Positions 26,403-34,468 are shown, counted from the first letter of the stretch. The stretch is 64,000 bases of DNA from Halomonas elongata (GCF_029081005.1 NZ_JAJQTQ010000008.1:62001-126000); one strand, 5' to 3'. Made by a program: numbers and translations. The notes: generated by a model not told the origin, from the letters alone.

Positions 26403-27226
26403 GCGCTGAGCGCTTCACTCAGTGCGCTCGTCCACCGTTCGTGGCGTTGTCCGCTGACGATGAACCAGGGGTTGAGGACGGAGTCCTGCTGGTTGCAGCG
26501 CAGGGGTTCGAGGGTTTCGGCGTTGAGGACTTCGCCGCCGGCGGCGATGACGACGGCCTGGGCGGCGGCGGTGTCCCATTCGCTGGTGGGGGCGAGGCGG
26601 GGGTAGAGGTCCGCCTGCCCTTCGGCGACCAGGCACAGCTTGAGCGAGCTGCCCATGGAGACTCGCTCGTGTTCCGGCAGGCCGGCACAGAAGGCTTCGA
26701 ATGCTTCGGCGCCGTGGGAGCGGCTGCCGACGACCTTCCAGGGTTCGCTGCCCGCTTCGGGCAGGGTGCGCACTTCGATACGATGGGACGTGCCCTTCTC
26801 CATCTTCCAGGCGCCCTGGCCGACCTGTCCAAACCAGGTGGTGTCGAGCACCGGGGCGTGAACGATGCCGAACACCGGATCGCCATTTTCCACCAGAGCA
26901 ACGTTGAGCGTGAACTCGCCGTTCTTCTTGATGAATTCCTTGGTGCCGTCGAGCGGATCGATCAGCCAGTAACGCTCCCAGGCGCGACGCGTCTCATAGG
27001 GGATGTCGCCGGATTCCTCGGACAACACCGGCACCTCTGGCGTCACGGCCTCGAGCAAGGCGACCAGGGCGTGATGAGACGCCATATCCGCCTCGGTCAG
27101 AGGGCTATCGTCCTCCTTCGTCTCCACCTGGAAGGTCCGATTGTAGATCTCCAGCACCTCGCGCCCCGCCGCCTCGACACCGGCAAGCAAGCGATCGCGG
27201 ATATCGTCCGTTACGAAATGGGTCAA
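26396..27226 (-). CDS. cysQ: 3'(2'),5'-bisphosphate nucleotidase CysQ
   Basis: A 276-residue inositol-monophosphatase-fold enzyme. It removes the 3'-phosphate of PAP, the by-product of every PAPS-dependent sulfation, and can also act on PAPS. Metal-binding motifs are intact: LSEESGDIPYE, WLIDPLDGTKEF (about residues 85-96) and EWDTAAAQAVVIAAGG (about 216-231). Start at the ATG at 27226. Standing with cysD and cysNC, it would keep PAP low during sulfation. Its last codons and TGA stop fall in the repeat unit that follows. Confidence 0.95.
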   Translation of the reverse strand: MTHFVTDDIRDRLLAGVEAAGREVLEIYNRTFQVETKEDDSPLTEADMASHHALVALLEAVTPEVPVLSEESGDIPYETRRAWERYWLIDPLDGTKEFIKKNGEFTLNVALVENGDPVFGIVHAPVLDTTWFGQVGQGAWKMEKGTSHRIEVRTLPEAGSEPWKVVGSRSHGAEAFEAFCAGLPEHERVSMGSSLKLCLVAEGQADLYPRLAPTSEWDTAAAQAVVIAAGGEVLNAETLEPLRCNQQDSVLNPWFIVSGQRHERWTSALSEALSAS

Positions 27227-27244
27227 AAGAAACTCCTTGTTGAT

Positions 27245-27480
27245 TAGCTGTAAGCTGGAAGCTGATCTGAGCTGGAAGAGCGCCGCTTCGCGGCTGGACC
27301 ATAGCTGTAAGCTTGAAGCTGGAAGCTGGAAGTAAACCCAACGTCAGACCCAATCAATGTGGTTCTGGGGTAGGTGTTGCTTTTTCTTCCAGCTTCAAGC
27401 TTCCGGCTTCAAGCTAAGGACGGCTTCAAGCTAAAGATTACTTCCGGCTTCAAGCTGAAGATGGCTTCCGGCTTCCGCTC
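27245..27480. repeat. Mosaic intergenic repeat, copy 4 (long, direct repeat of copy 5)
   Basis: The first 170 bases (27245-27416) are nearly identical and in the same orientation as 28246-28411. It contains AGCTGGAAGC units, the palindrome near 27279-27296, and the core ending in TGGGGTAGGTGTTGC. Extra shortened units follow to 27480 and run into the 3' end of mntA. The two copies flank the HepT/MntA module. Confidence 0.88.
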
Positions 27481-27782
27481 CGTGCGTACATCACTTGTCC
27501 GTGGCGTTGGATATGCGCTTTCAGTTCGTCGTTATCGATATGCTGGTAGATCGATAGATCGATCTGGTACGGCAAGAGCAAGTCATCGAGTTCGGTGGTG
27601 AGCTGGTTGAACATCTGCCAGTCAATTTCACCGATGATAGTCAGGTCGATGTCAGAGCCGGGTCGGTAATTTCCTTTGGCTCGGGAACCATACAGCAGCA
27701 CCTGGTCTATTTTTGGGTAGCGCTCAAATACGCCACACAACCTGGCGATGTCATCTTCTAAAAGCCCGAACCTAGTTGCCAT
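27450..27782 (-). CDS. mntA: MntA-type nucleotidyltransferase antitoxin
   Basis: A 110-residue minimal nucleotidyltransferase. GSRAKGNYRPGSDIDL (from residue 32) is an exact GS-x10-DxD catalytic motif with S33, D44 and D46. In characterised HepT/MntA systems this antitoxin AMPylates a tyrosine of the HEPN toxin to silence it. The ATG overlaps the toxin's TAA stop by one base (TAATG). The last residues (SGSRKPSSA) are encoded by sequence of the adjoining mosaic repeat, so the natural C-terminus may have been rebuilt by repeat insertion. Confidence 0.88.
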   Translation of the reverse strand: MATRFGLLEDDIARLCGVFERYPKIDQVLLYGSRAKGNYRPGSDIDLTIIGEIDWQMFNQLTTELDDLLLPYQIDLSIYQHIDNDELKAHIQRHGQVMYARSGSRKPSSA

Positions 27783-28228
27783 TATACCTCACCCCCCGGC
27801 GGGCGACTTTCATTGGCTTCCAGCTCGTCGAAAGTGTTGCTGAGTTCTTCAAAAAGCACGCCATAACGATTCTTCAGGTGCTCGAGAATCTCATTGGCAG
27901 TGGCCTCGTTATAGGTATGCACGGTCCGGTTTCTATCCTGCAGCATCGCCATCCAGGCATGACCGTCACTGATCAGCTCCAGCTTGAAAGCTTCACGAAT
28001 TGTATCGCGCGACCCAGAGATCATTTGTGTACCCTGCCAGATCAGGTAGTCGCGCAGCAGGTTCCAGGCCAGCTCATAGGTGAACTCGAACGCCTGTATC
28101 GTGCCTTGCTTCTCGAGGTCGCTGAGGCTGCGCTGCTCCATCAACGCCAACGCACCCGCCAGCTGAGCATACGCCCTCTTGAAGTTGGCAAACCGCTGCT
28201 GCCAACGCACATCATCATGCTCTGACAT
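27782..28228 (-). CDS. hepT: HepT-type HEPN toxin
   Basis: A 148-residue helical HEPN protein of the nucleotidyltransferase-substrate-binding type. The toxin motif R-x4-H-x-Y is seen as RNRTVHTY (R99, H104, Y106): Arg and His are the RNase residues and Tyr the AMPylation target in characterised HepT. FEFTYELAWNLLRDYL is the family's helix signature. The start is the ATG at 28228 with AAGGAG six bases upstream; the longer open frame to 28348 only translates the mosaic repeat. The toxin gene precedes mntA, as in known pairs. Both genes lie between two direct copies of the repeat inside the sulfate cluster. Confidence 0.88.
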   Translation of the reverse strand: MSEHDDVRWQQRFANFKRAYAQLAGALALMEQRSLSDLEKQGTIQAFEFTYELAWNLLRDYLIWQGTQMISGSRDTIREAFKLELISDGHAWMAMLQDRNRTVHTYNEATANEILEHLKNRYGVLFEELSNTFDELEANESRPPGGEV

Positions 28229-28245
28229 TAGAGGCTCCTTGGAGG

Positions 28246-28411
28246 TTAGCTGGAAGCTGATCTGAGCTTGAAGAGCGCCGCTTCGCGGCTGGACCATAGC
28301 TGGAAGCTTGAAGCTGGAAGCTGGAAGTAAACCCAACGTCAAACCCAATCAATGTGGTTCTGGGGTAGGTGTTGCTTTTTCTTCCAGCTTCAAGCTTCCG
28401 GCTTCAAGCTA
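28246..28411. repeat. Mosaic intergenic repeat, copy 5 (long, direct repeat of copy 4)
   Basis: Nearly identical to 27245-27416: AGCTGGAAGC units, AGCGCCGCTTCGCGGCT palindrome near 28274-28290, a unique core, and terminal CTTCCAGCTTCAAGCTTC units. It lies between the transporter gene and hepT. Confidence 0.88.
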
Positions 28412-28415
28412 ACGA

Positions 28416-30179
28416 TCAGAACCCCCACACCATCGGTATCAGCCCTATCGCGGTGCTGCCGACGAGCAGGCTGAGGGGTGCGCCGAGGCGCAGGTAGTCG
28501 AGCAGTCGGTAGCCGCCGGGGCCGTAGACCATGAGGTTGGTCTGGTAGCCCAGCGGGGTCATGAAGCTGGCCGAGGCGGCGAACATGATGGCGATGGCGA
28601 ATGGCATGTAGCTGACGCCGAGCTGGTCGGCCACCGACATGGCGATGGGGAACATCAGCACCGCCGCGGCGTTGTTGGTGATGATCTCGGTGAACAGCGT
28701 CGTCAGCAGGTAGACGACGGCCAGGGCCAGCCAGGGCGACATGCTGTCGCTGACCACCGCGCCGGCGATGGTCTGGGCGGCGCCGGAGCTGGTCATGGCG
28801 GCGCCGAGCGCGAAGGAGGCGGCGATCACGGTCAGCACGGAAATGTCGATGTAGCGGCGTGCCTTGCTGACGGTGATGCAGCCGGTCACCAGCATGCCGC
28901 CACCCGCCAGCAAGGCGGCCTCGAAGATCGACAACAGGCCGATCCCGGCGGCCAGCACCATGGCGCCGAGAACGCAGAGCGCGATCGGCGCCTTGTGAAA
29001 GCTGGGCGGCGTGGAGTCGTTGAGCGCGCTGACCAGCAGGAAGTCGCGGCGATAACGGTACTGATCGACGAAATCGTGGCCGGTTTCCATCAGCAGGGTG
29101 TCGCCCGTCTGGAGGCGAATGTCGCCGACCTTGCCGGGCAGGCGTCGCCCCTGGCGGGAGATCGACAGGATCACCGCCTGGAAACGCGACCGCACCCGGG
29201 CCTCGCGCACCGTGTGGCCCACGCCGGTGAAGTCCGGGCCGATCACGGCTTCCACCAGGCAACGGTGGTGATTGGCCACGTCGAGTTTATGGATGTCGTC
29301 GCTGCCGGGGCTGATGCCACGCACCTGGCGCAGCTCGCGGGCGCATTCGGGCGCGCCGATGAAGACCAGGACATCGCCGCTTTCGAGCTGCGTGTCGGGC
29401 GGCACGGCGGTCATCAGGCGGCCATCGCGCTCGATGTCGGTGAGATAGCCGTATTGCAGGTTACGCAGCCCGGCTTCGGCGATGGTCTTGCCGGCCAGCG
29501 GGCCACTGTCGTTGACCACGAACTCGACGCTGTACTCGCGTGCCAGGTCGAGCTGCTCGATCACCCCTTCGCGACGCGGCAGCAGGCGGTCGGCGAACAG
29601 CATCAGGAAGGTTCCGCCGACCAGCAGCATGGGCAGGCCGACCTGGGCCAGATCGAACATGCCCAGTGCCACGCCCTTCTCGCTCTGCAGGAGGCCATCG
29701 ACGACCAGGTTGGTACTGGTGCCGATCAGGGTACAGGTGCCCCCGAGGATGGCCGTGTAGCTCAACGGCAGCAGCAGCTTGGAAGGGGGCATCTTGAGCT
29801 TGCGGGACCACTCTTGCAGCGCCGGGATGAACATGGCGACCACGGTGGTGTTGTTCATGAAGGCACTGAGGCTGGAGGCGGGCAGCATGACCCGCAGTTG
29901 TGCCTTCTTGAGCGTATCCGGATGGCCCAGCAGGCTATTCGCCACCCACTGCACGGCGCCGGTCTCCTTGAGTCCGGCGGCGACCACATAGAGGGCCGCG
30001 ATGGTCATGACGCCAGTATTGGAGAAGCCGACCAGGGCCTCGGCGGGCGCGAGCACACCACTGACCACCAGAAACGCCATCGCCGCCATCAGGATGGCGT
30101 CCGCCGCGATGCGCGTGGCCGCGAGGGCCACCAGTACGGCGATCACACTGAATGTACTAAGCCAGGCATCCATTGCCAT
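28416..30179 (-). CDS. SLC13-family anion transporter with RCK-C domains
   Basis: About 587 residues. Two blocks of membrane segments (about 1-185 and 400-587) flank a cytoplasmic region with two TrkA-C/RCK-C-like domains (EFVVNDSGPLAGKTIAEAGLR and LVEAVIGPDFTGVGHTVREA, about 210-370). SLC13 signatures are FMNNTTVVAMFIP near residue 105 and ASFMTPLGYQTNLMVYGPGGY near 545. Bacterial relatives with this layout carry sulfate, dicarboxylates or similar anions. Next to cysQ-cysD-cysNC, sulfate uptake is the best guess. The start is set at the ATG at 30179, where the first membrane helix begins; upstream frame to 30326 looks non-coding. Confidence 0.88.
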   Translation of the reverse strand: MAMDAWLSTFSVIAVLVALAATRIAADAILMAAMAFLVVSGVLAPAEALVGFSNTGVMTIAALYVVAAGLKETGAVQWVANSLLGHPDTLKKAQLRVMLPASSLSAFMNNTTVVAMFIPALQEWSRKLKMPPSKLLLPLSYTAILGGTCTLIGTSTNLVVDGLLQSEKGVALGMFDLAQVGLPMLLVGGTFLMLFADRLLPRREGVIEQLDLAREYSVEFVVNDSGPLAGKTIAEAGLRNLQYGYLTDIERDGRLMTAVPPDTQLESGDVLVFIGAPECARELRQVRGISPGSDDIHKLDVANHHRCLVEAVIGPDFTGVGHTVREARVRSRFQAVILSISRQGRRLPGKVGDIRLQTGDTLLMETGHDFVDQYRYRRDFLLVSALNDSTPPSFHKAPIALCVLGAMVLAAGIGLLSIFEAALLAGGGMLVTGCITVSKARRYIDISVLTVIAASFALGAAMTSSGAAQTIAGAVVSDSMSPWLALAVVYLLTTLFTEIITNNAAAVLMFPIAMSVADQLGVSYMPFAIAIMFAASASFMTPLGYQTNLMVYGPGGYRLLDYLRLGAPLSLLVGSTAIGLIPMVWGF

Positions 30180-30715
30180 GGTGATAAAAGACTCCAGGTT
30201 TCTCCGAGGCACGCTACCGCCCCGGGATTGCTCCGGGCGATTTCCCTTGCCCTGTCGCGTTGAATTGTATGGCCGCTTCCTGCGGGGTCCGGTGGCTACG
30301 CGCCGAGGCGCATGTCGGCTCGCCATTCTATGGATTTACGGCGGTGACGGCCAGCCGAAAGACGCAGTTAACGGCCCAGGGACAGCACGGAAGTGCCTGA
30401 TCGATACGTTATTTTTCGTAACCTGCCTAACAATATCGTCGTTCATTGCCGCCGTTGCCCGCTCCCGGGTAGAGCCCGGCTCAACATTCTGTTTCAACAT
30501 TGTGCTTCAGCTTTCTGTCTCAACGTCCTGTCAGCCCTCAGCCCCCAGGTCCCCTCTCTCGACCCCCTATCTCAACACAAGGGAGACGCGCTTTGTATTG
30601 TCTCCATTTGCGGACAATACCGGCGATGACCCAAGGTTCATCAGATGGCGATATAACTGTCATCCACTTCGCCTAGGCTCCCGGTTGCCGATAAGAACCC
30701 GAGGAGACCGATGAC
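30180..30715. other. Divergent intergenic region, transporter and phoD promoters
   Basis: About 535 bases between the leftward transporter gene and rightward phoD. No credible gene is seen. The part near 30,480-30,540 has repeated TCAACATTCTG/TTCAGCTTTCTG-like pyrimidine-rich words. Promoters for both genes should lie here; none was fixed with confidence. Confidence 0.4.
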
Positions 30716-32257
30716 ATGCTGACACGACGCCAGGTACTGGGCCTTGGCCTGCAGGGTGGCGTGGCGTTCGGCGCCACCATGGCCGCGCCCGCCATCGTGC
30801 TTGCCGAGACGCGCCGACCGGTGATCACTTCCGGCGTGATGAGCGGTGACATGCTGACGGATCGCGCCATGATCTGGTCGCGCGCCGACCGCCCTTCCAG
30901 AATGCTGTTGGAAATCGCCGACAATCCCGAATTCAAGGGTGCGCGCCACTTGCGTGGCCCCGAGACCCTGCCCGTGCGGGATCTCACCGCCAAGCTGGAC
31001 GTCACCGGGCTCGATGGCATGGATACCCTGCACTATCGGGTGCGCTTCGCTGCCCTTGGCGACCATCGTGCCGTCAGCGAGCCCGTTGCCGGACAGCTAC
31101 GCCTGCCCTCCACCCAAAAGCGCGATGTGCGTTTCGTCTGGTCCGGCGATACCGCTGGCCAGGGCTGGGGCATCGATGAATCACGCGGCGGCATGACCAC
31201 CTACGAGACCATGCGACAGCAGCGCCCGGATTTCTTCCTTCATTCCGGCGACACCGTCTATGCCGATGGCCCCTTGAAGGAAAGCGTCGAGCTGGCGGAT
31301 GGCAGCACCTGGCGCAACCTGGTCACGCCAGCCAAGAGCAAGGTCGCCGAGACCCTCGACGAGTATCGGGGCCAGCATGCCTACAACCTGATGGATGCCA
31401 ATGTGCGGGGCCTGAACGCCGAGGTGCCGATGTTGGCCCAGTGGGATGACCACGAGACGGTGAACAACTGGTATCCCGGTGAAGTGCTGGACGACCCGCG
31501 CTACACCGAGACGAACGTTTCGCTGCTCTCGGCTCGGGCTCGCCAGGCCTTTCTCGAGTACATGCCGATGCGTCAGCAGCCCGAGGCACCCCAGCGGATT
31601 CATCGCCGCTTCCCCTACGGGCCGGGGCTCGAGGTGTTCATGCTCGACATGCGCAGCTTCCGCGGGCATAACGACGCCAACCGGCAGGAAGATGGCGCCA
31701 CCCTGCTCGGCCGCCAGCAGATCGACTGGCTGATCGACAGCTTGAAGCGCTCCACCGCGACCTGGAAGATCATCGCCTCTGACATGCCAGTGGGATTGAT
31801 GGTCGCCGACGGCGACAATGCCGAGGCGGTCGCCAACGGCGAGCCTGGTCGACCGCTGGGCCGGGAGCAGGAGATCGCCCGGTTGCTGGAGGCCATTCGC
31901 GACAACGATATCCGCAATGTGGTGTGGTTCACCGCCGACGTGCACTACACCGCTGCGCACCACTACTCGCCGGAGCGCGCCGCTTTCAAGAAATTCCGGC
32001 CCTTCTGGGAATTCGTCAGCGGCCCCCTGCATGCCGGCACCTTCGGCCCCAACGACCTCGACGCCACCTTCGGCCCCAAGGTCGTCTTCCAGAAGGCACC
32101 GCCCGACGGCCAGGCCAACCTCCCGCCCTCGGCGGGCTACCAGTTCTTCGGCCAGGTCGACCTCGACGGCGAAAGCGAAACGCTGACCGTCACCCTGAAG
32201 GACTCTGCCGGAAATGCGCTGTATACGCAGGAACTGGCACCGGAGATGAAAGCTTGA
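30716..32257 (+). CDS. phoD: PhoD-type alkaline phosphatase/phosphodiesterase
   Basis: A 513-residue secreted enzyme. The N-terminus LTRRQVLGLGLQGGVAFG is a twin-arginine (Tat) signal, expected because PhoD folds with metals before export. A PhoD N-terminal domain (ITSGVMSGDMLTDRAMIWSR) is followed by the metallophosphatase: FVWSGDTAGQGW, FFLHSGDTVYADG, AQWDDHETVNNW and VWFTADVHYTAAHHY hold the Asp, Asn and His ligands of the Fe/Ca centre. It frees phosphate from organic phosphoesters in the periplasm or outside. GAGGAG lies upstream of the ATG. The stop TGA is the first unit of the following repeat. Confidence 0.93.
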   Translation: MLTRRQVLGLGLQGGVAFGATMAAPAIVLAETRRPVITSGVMSGDMLTDRAMIWSRADRPSRMLLEIADNPEFKGARHLRGPETLPVRDLTAKLDVTGLDGMDTLHYRVRFAALGDHRAVSEPVAGQLRLPSTQKRDVRFVWSGDTAGQGWGIDESRGGMTTYETMRQQRPDFFLHSGDTVYADGPLKESVELADGSTWRNLVTPAKSKVAETLDEYRGQHAYNLMDANVRGLNAEVPMLAQWDDHETVNNWYPGEVLDDPRYTETNVSLLSARARQAFLEYMPMRQQPEAPQRIHRRFPYGPGLEVFMLDMRSFRGHNDANRQEDGATLLGRQQIDWLIDSLKRSTATWKIIASDMPVGLMVADGDNAEAVANGEPGRPLGREQEIARLLEAIRDNDIRNVVWFTADVHYTAAHHYSPERAAFKKFRPFWEFVSGPLHAGTFGPNDLDATFGPKVVFQKAPPDGQANLPPSAGYQFFGQVDLDGESETLTVTLKDSAGNALYTQELAPEMKA

Positions 32258-32453
32258 GCTAGAAGCCAGAAGCTGGAAGCTGGAAGCCAGAAGCCAGAAG
32301 CCAGAAGCTGGAAGCTGGAAGAAAAAGCAACACCTACCCCAGAACCACATTATTCGGGTTTGACCTTGGGGTTACTTCCAGCTTCAAGCTTCCAGCCGCG
32401 AAGCGGCGCTCTTCCAGCTTGGGACGACTTCCAGCCACGAAGCGGCTCTCTCC
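32254..32453. repeat. Mosaic intergenic repeat, copy 6 (inverted)
   Basis: A long copy in the opposite orientation to copies 3-5. Tandem AGAAGCC/AGCTGGA heptamers come first, then the reverse of the core (AAAGCAACACCTACCCCAGA), CTTCCAGCTTCAAGCTTCCA, and the palindrome AGCCGCGAAGCGGCGCT near 32393-32409, with a decayed second palindrome near 32432. It separates phoD from the GntR gene. Confidence 0.85.
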
Positions 32454-32520
32454 CTCTTCCTTCTTTCCGCCAGTTCTTGTTCGCGTATCATGTCCATCTA
32501 CTTCAGGGAATGGCAGGACG

Positions 32521-33207
32521 ATGGACAGCACTCCCAAACAGAATCTCGGTATCAGCGCTTATCGCGGCCTCAAGCACGACATCATTCGCGGGGTCTTCCA
32601 GCCTGGGGAGAAGCTGCTGATGAGTCGTCTCAAGCAGCGTTACGAGCTGGGTGTCGGGCCCTTGCGCGAGGCGTTGTCGCAGCTGGTCGCCGAGCGTCTG
32701 GTCGTGGCCATCAGCCAGCGCGGCTATCGGGTCGCGCCGATGTCTCGGGAGGAGCTCGCCGATCTCTACGATGCGCGGGCGCAGCTCGAGGGGCTGGTGC
32801 TCGAGCTGGCCATCCAGCGGGGTGACGATGCCTGGGAGGCCGACGTTCTCGCCAAGGCGCATACCCTGGCCAAGGTCATGGAGGTGAACGGCCCCGACGA
32901 GATGCTCGATATCTGGGATACCCGGCACAAGGCCTTCCATACCGCCATCGCCGCCGGCTGCAACTCCCCTCACCTGCTGCAGGTTCGGGAGAATCTCTTC
33001 AATCAGGTCGAGCGCTATCGGCATCTGTGGCTGTGCGAGACGGTGTTCTCCGACGAGGCCCTGGAGCGCAAGCGCCAGGAGCACTCCGCCCTGGTCGAGG
33101 TCATCCTGGCTCGCGACACCGACACCGCCTGCCGGATGATGCGCGACCACCTGATGACCCCGGTACCGATCATCCTGGAAGTGATGGAGCGGCGGGGGTT
33201 GGCGTGA
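32521..33207 (+). CDS. GntR-family regulator with FCD domain
   Basis: A 228-residue regulator. A winged-helix domain (about residues 12-75: GLKHDIIRGVFQPGEKLLMS and VGPLREALSQLVAERLV) is followed by an all-helical FCD ligand domain with the expected metal/ligand residues (the DARAQLEGLVLELAIQ and DTRHKAFHTAIAAGC segments, and the C-terminal RKRQEHSALVEVILARD). The overall pattern recalls CsiR-type regulators, but the effector cannot be assigned. The ATG at 32521 has a GGAA/AGGACG-type site upstream. It stands alone between two repeat copies, with no obvious target operon; the nearest same-strand gene is phoD. The stop abuts the repeat. Confidence 0.9.
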   Translation: MDSTPKQNLGISAYRGLKHDIIRGVFQPGEKLLMSRLKQRYELGVGPLREALSQLVAERLVVAISQRGYRVAPMSREELADLYDARAQLEGLVLELAIQRGDDAWEADVLAKAHTLAKVMEVNGPDEMLDIWDTRHKAFHTAIAAGCNSPHLLQVRENLFNQVERYRHLWLCETVFSDEALERKRQEHSALVEVILARDTDTACRMMRDHLMTPVPIILEVMERRGLA

Positions 33208-33275
33208 GCTGGAAGCTTGAAGAGCGCCGCTTCGCGGCTGGAAGCTGGAAGTAACCCCAGGGTCAACACCCGAGA
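33204..33275. repeat. Mosaic intergenic repeat, copy 7 (short)
   Basis: AGCTGGAAGCTTGAAGAGCG, palindrome near 33222-33238, AGCTGGAAGTAACCCCAGGG, then the copy stops. It begins at the stop codon of the GntR gene. Confidence 0.82.
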
Positions 33276-33284
33276 GGCATTACA

Positions 33285-33331
33285 GACATGTGATGGCACG
33301 GTGGCCCCGCGTCAGTTCCCCGATACGCCCC
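33285..33331 (-). pseudogene. Scrap of a HigA-type antitoxin gene
   Basis: Read leftward this fragment encodes RIGELTRGHRAI, almost the same as RIGELTRGRRAI in the intact HigA-like gene at 34049-34354. The matching DNA (about 40 bases around 33292-33330 against 34186-34222) has only a few differences. Nothing of the rest of the gene remains. It sits just before the promoter of the intact HigBA pair. Confidence 0.6.
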
Positions 33332-33338
33332 TCAGTGC

Positions 33339-33383
33339 TTGACTCCCAAAACGGGAGCACCTATAGTTCTCCCGAAAAGGGAG
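33339..33383 (+). promoter_or_regulatory. Promoter and twin operators of the higBA pair
   Basis: A sigma70-type promoter TTGACT (33339-33344), a 17-base spacer, and TATAGT (33362-33367). Two near-identical palindromes, CTCCC-N5-GGGAG at 33343-33357 and 33369-33383, overlap the -35/spacer and the ribosome site. They are the expected binding sites for HigA autoregulation. Confidence 0.75.
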
Positions 33384-33388
33384 GACTC

Positions 33389-33685
33389 ATGAGAGTCATC
33401 GCAAAACGGACGCTGCGGGAATTCTGGGAGCAAGGCTACGGCGATGCCGAAAGGCCGCTCACGGAGTGGCACAACATGATGCTGAAGGCATCCTGGAAGA
33501 CTCCGCAAGAACTAAAGGCAGACATTCGCACTGCCAGCATCCTCAAGAGTGGCCGAGTCGTCTTCAACATCGGCGGCAACAAGTACCGGGTTATTGTCGC
33601 GATACGTTATACCCAACAAATTGCCTGGGTACGTTTCGTGGGCACTCATGCTCAGTATGACCAGGTTGACGCGGAGAGCATATGA
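33389..33685 (+). CDS. higB: HigB-type mRNA interferase toxin
   Basis: A 98-residue toxin of the HigB (RelE-fold) family represented by MRVIAKRTLREFWEQG at the start, followed by LTEWHNMML, the VVFNIGGNKYRVIVAIRY segment and IAWVRFVGTHAQYDQVDAE at the end. These toxins cut mRNA on the ribosome. The start is the ATG at 33389, with GGGAGGA just upstream; a longer frame from 33290 would cover the promoter. Its stop overlaps the antitoxin start by four bases (ATGA). Complete and probably functional. Confidence 0.92.
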   Translation: MRVIAKRTLREFWEQGYGDAERPLTEWHNMMLKASWKTPQELKADIRTASILKSGRVVFNIGGNKYRVIVAIRYTQQIAWVRFVGTHAQYDQVDAESI

Positions 33686-34047
33686 TGAACATCCAGCCTA
33701 TCCACACCGATGCTGATCTTGAGCGGGCTTTTGCCCGGATGGAAGAACTCTGGGCCGCTGAAGACGGCACTGCCGCAGCCGATGAGCTGGAAGTGTTGTC
33801 CATCCTGATCGAGAAGTACGAGGATGAGCGCTACCCTATCGGGCCATCGGATCCGATCGAGGCCATCAAGTTTCGTATGGAGCAACAGGGCCTTACGCCC
33901 CGCGACCTGGAGCCCTACATTGGCCCGAGCGGCCGTGTTTCCGAAGTGCTCAATCGCAAGCGCAAGCTCAGCCTGCGTATGATCAGGCGGCTCCACGATG
34001 GGCTCAACATTCCGTACGAGAGTCTTATGGACGAGGCAGCCGCGTGA
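33682..34047 (+). CDS. higA: HigA-type antitoxin (COG5499)
   Basis: A 121-residue antitoxin. The N-terminal half (IHTDADLERAFARMEELW and ADELEVLSILIEKYEDERYP) is the toxin-binding part typical of COG5499. The C-terminal half is a helix-turn-helix: AIKFRMEQQGLTPRDLEPYI and RVSEVLNRKRKLSLRMIRRL. It neutralises HigB and represses the promoter at 33339-33383. It overlaps higB by four bases and ends one base before the convergent HigA-like gene at 34049. Confidence 0.92.
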   Translation: MMNIQPIHTDADLERAFARMEELWAAEDGTAAADELEVLSILIEKYEDERYPIGPSDPIEAIKFRMEQQGLTPRDLEPYIGPSGRVSEVLNRKRKLSLRMIRRLHDGLNIPYESLMDEAAA

Positions 34048-34048
34048 C

Positions 34049-34354
34049 CTAGTCAGCGCGCGGCTTGATGGCAAGATAGTTCCCTTCACGGCGTGCTTTC
34101 TCCAGGTCATGGGCATTCTGTAGCCGGAGCCAAAAGCCTTCGCTGGTGCCGAAGTAACGAGACAGGCGCAGATCAGTATCGGCCGTGATGGCACGGCGGC
34201 CCCGGGTCAATTCCCCGATACGCGTTGCCGGTACATCGATTGCAGTGGCCAGGGCGTTCTTGGTCAGCCCCAGCGGTTCGATGAATTCCTCGAGCAGGAT
34301 CTCGCCAGGGTGGATATTGGGCAGCCACTCCTGGTTGGTAGTGTGGTCAGTCAT
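34049..34354 (-). CDS. Orphan HigA/VapI-type XRE antitoxin
   Basis: A 101-residue helix-turn-helix protein: IHPGEILLEEFIEPLGLTKN, PATRIGELTRGRRAITADTD and LRLSRYFGTSEGFWLRLQNA are the standard landmarks of HigA antitoxins of RelE-like toxins. In such pairs the toxin gene precedes the antitoxin, but the 114 bases upstream (34355-34468) hold no toxin frame that I can see. It is therefore an orphan antitoxin, or a remnant whose toxin was lost. It converges on the intact higBA. Confidence 0.85.
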   Translation of the reverse strand: MTDHTTNQEWLPNIHPGEILLEEFIEPLGLTKNALATAIDVPATRIGELTRGRRAITADTDLRLSRYFGTSEGFWLRLQNAHDLEKARREGNYLAIKPRAD

Positions 34355-34468
34355 CGTCGTACCCTCGTTGATCCCGGTGATACTTTTTCGAACACCTACC
34401 AGGTGGCCGTCAAGGTTTTGTCACAACGTCGGGTTATACTGGGCATCATCGTGCCAGGAGACTGCCCC

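Noticed and set aside
32254..32453. Protein starts inside the repeats, such as frames beginning MGLTLGLLPASSF or MTLGLLPASSF
   Set aside because: The same peptide appears at several repeat copies because the repeat is translated; real genes start later at positions with good ribosome sites.
34355..34468. A toxin gene partner upstream of the orphan HigA
   Set aside because: Both strands were read; no frame with RelE/HigB features of adequate length is present.
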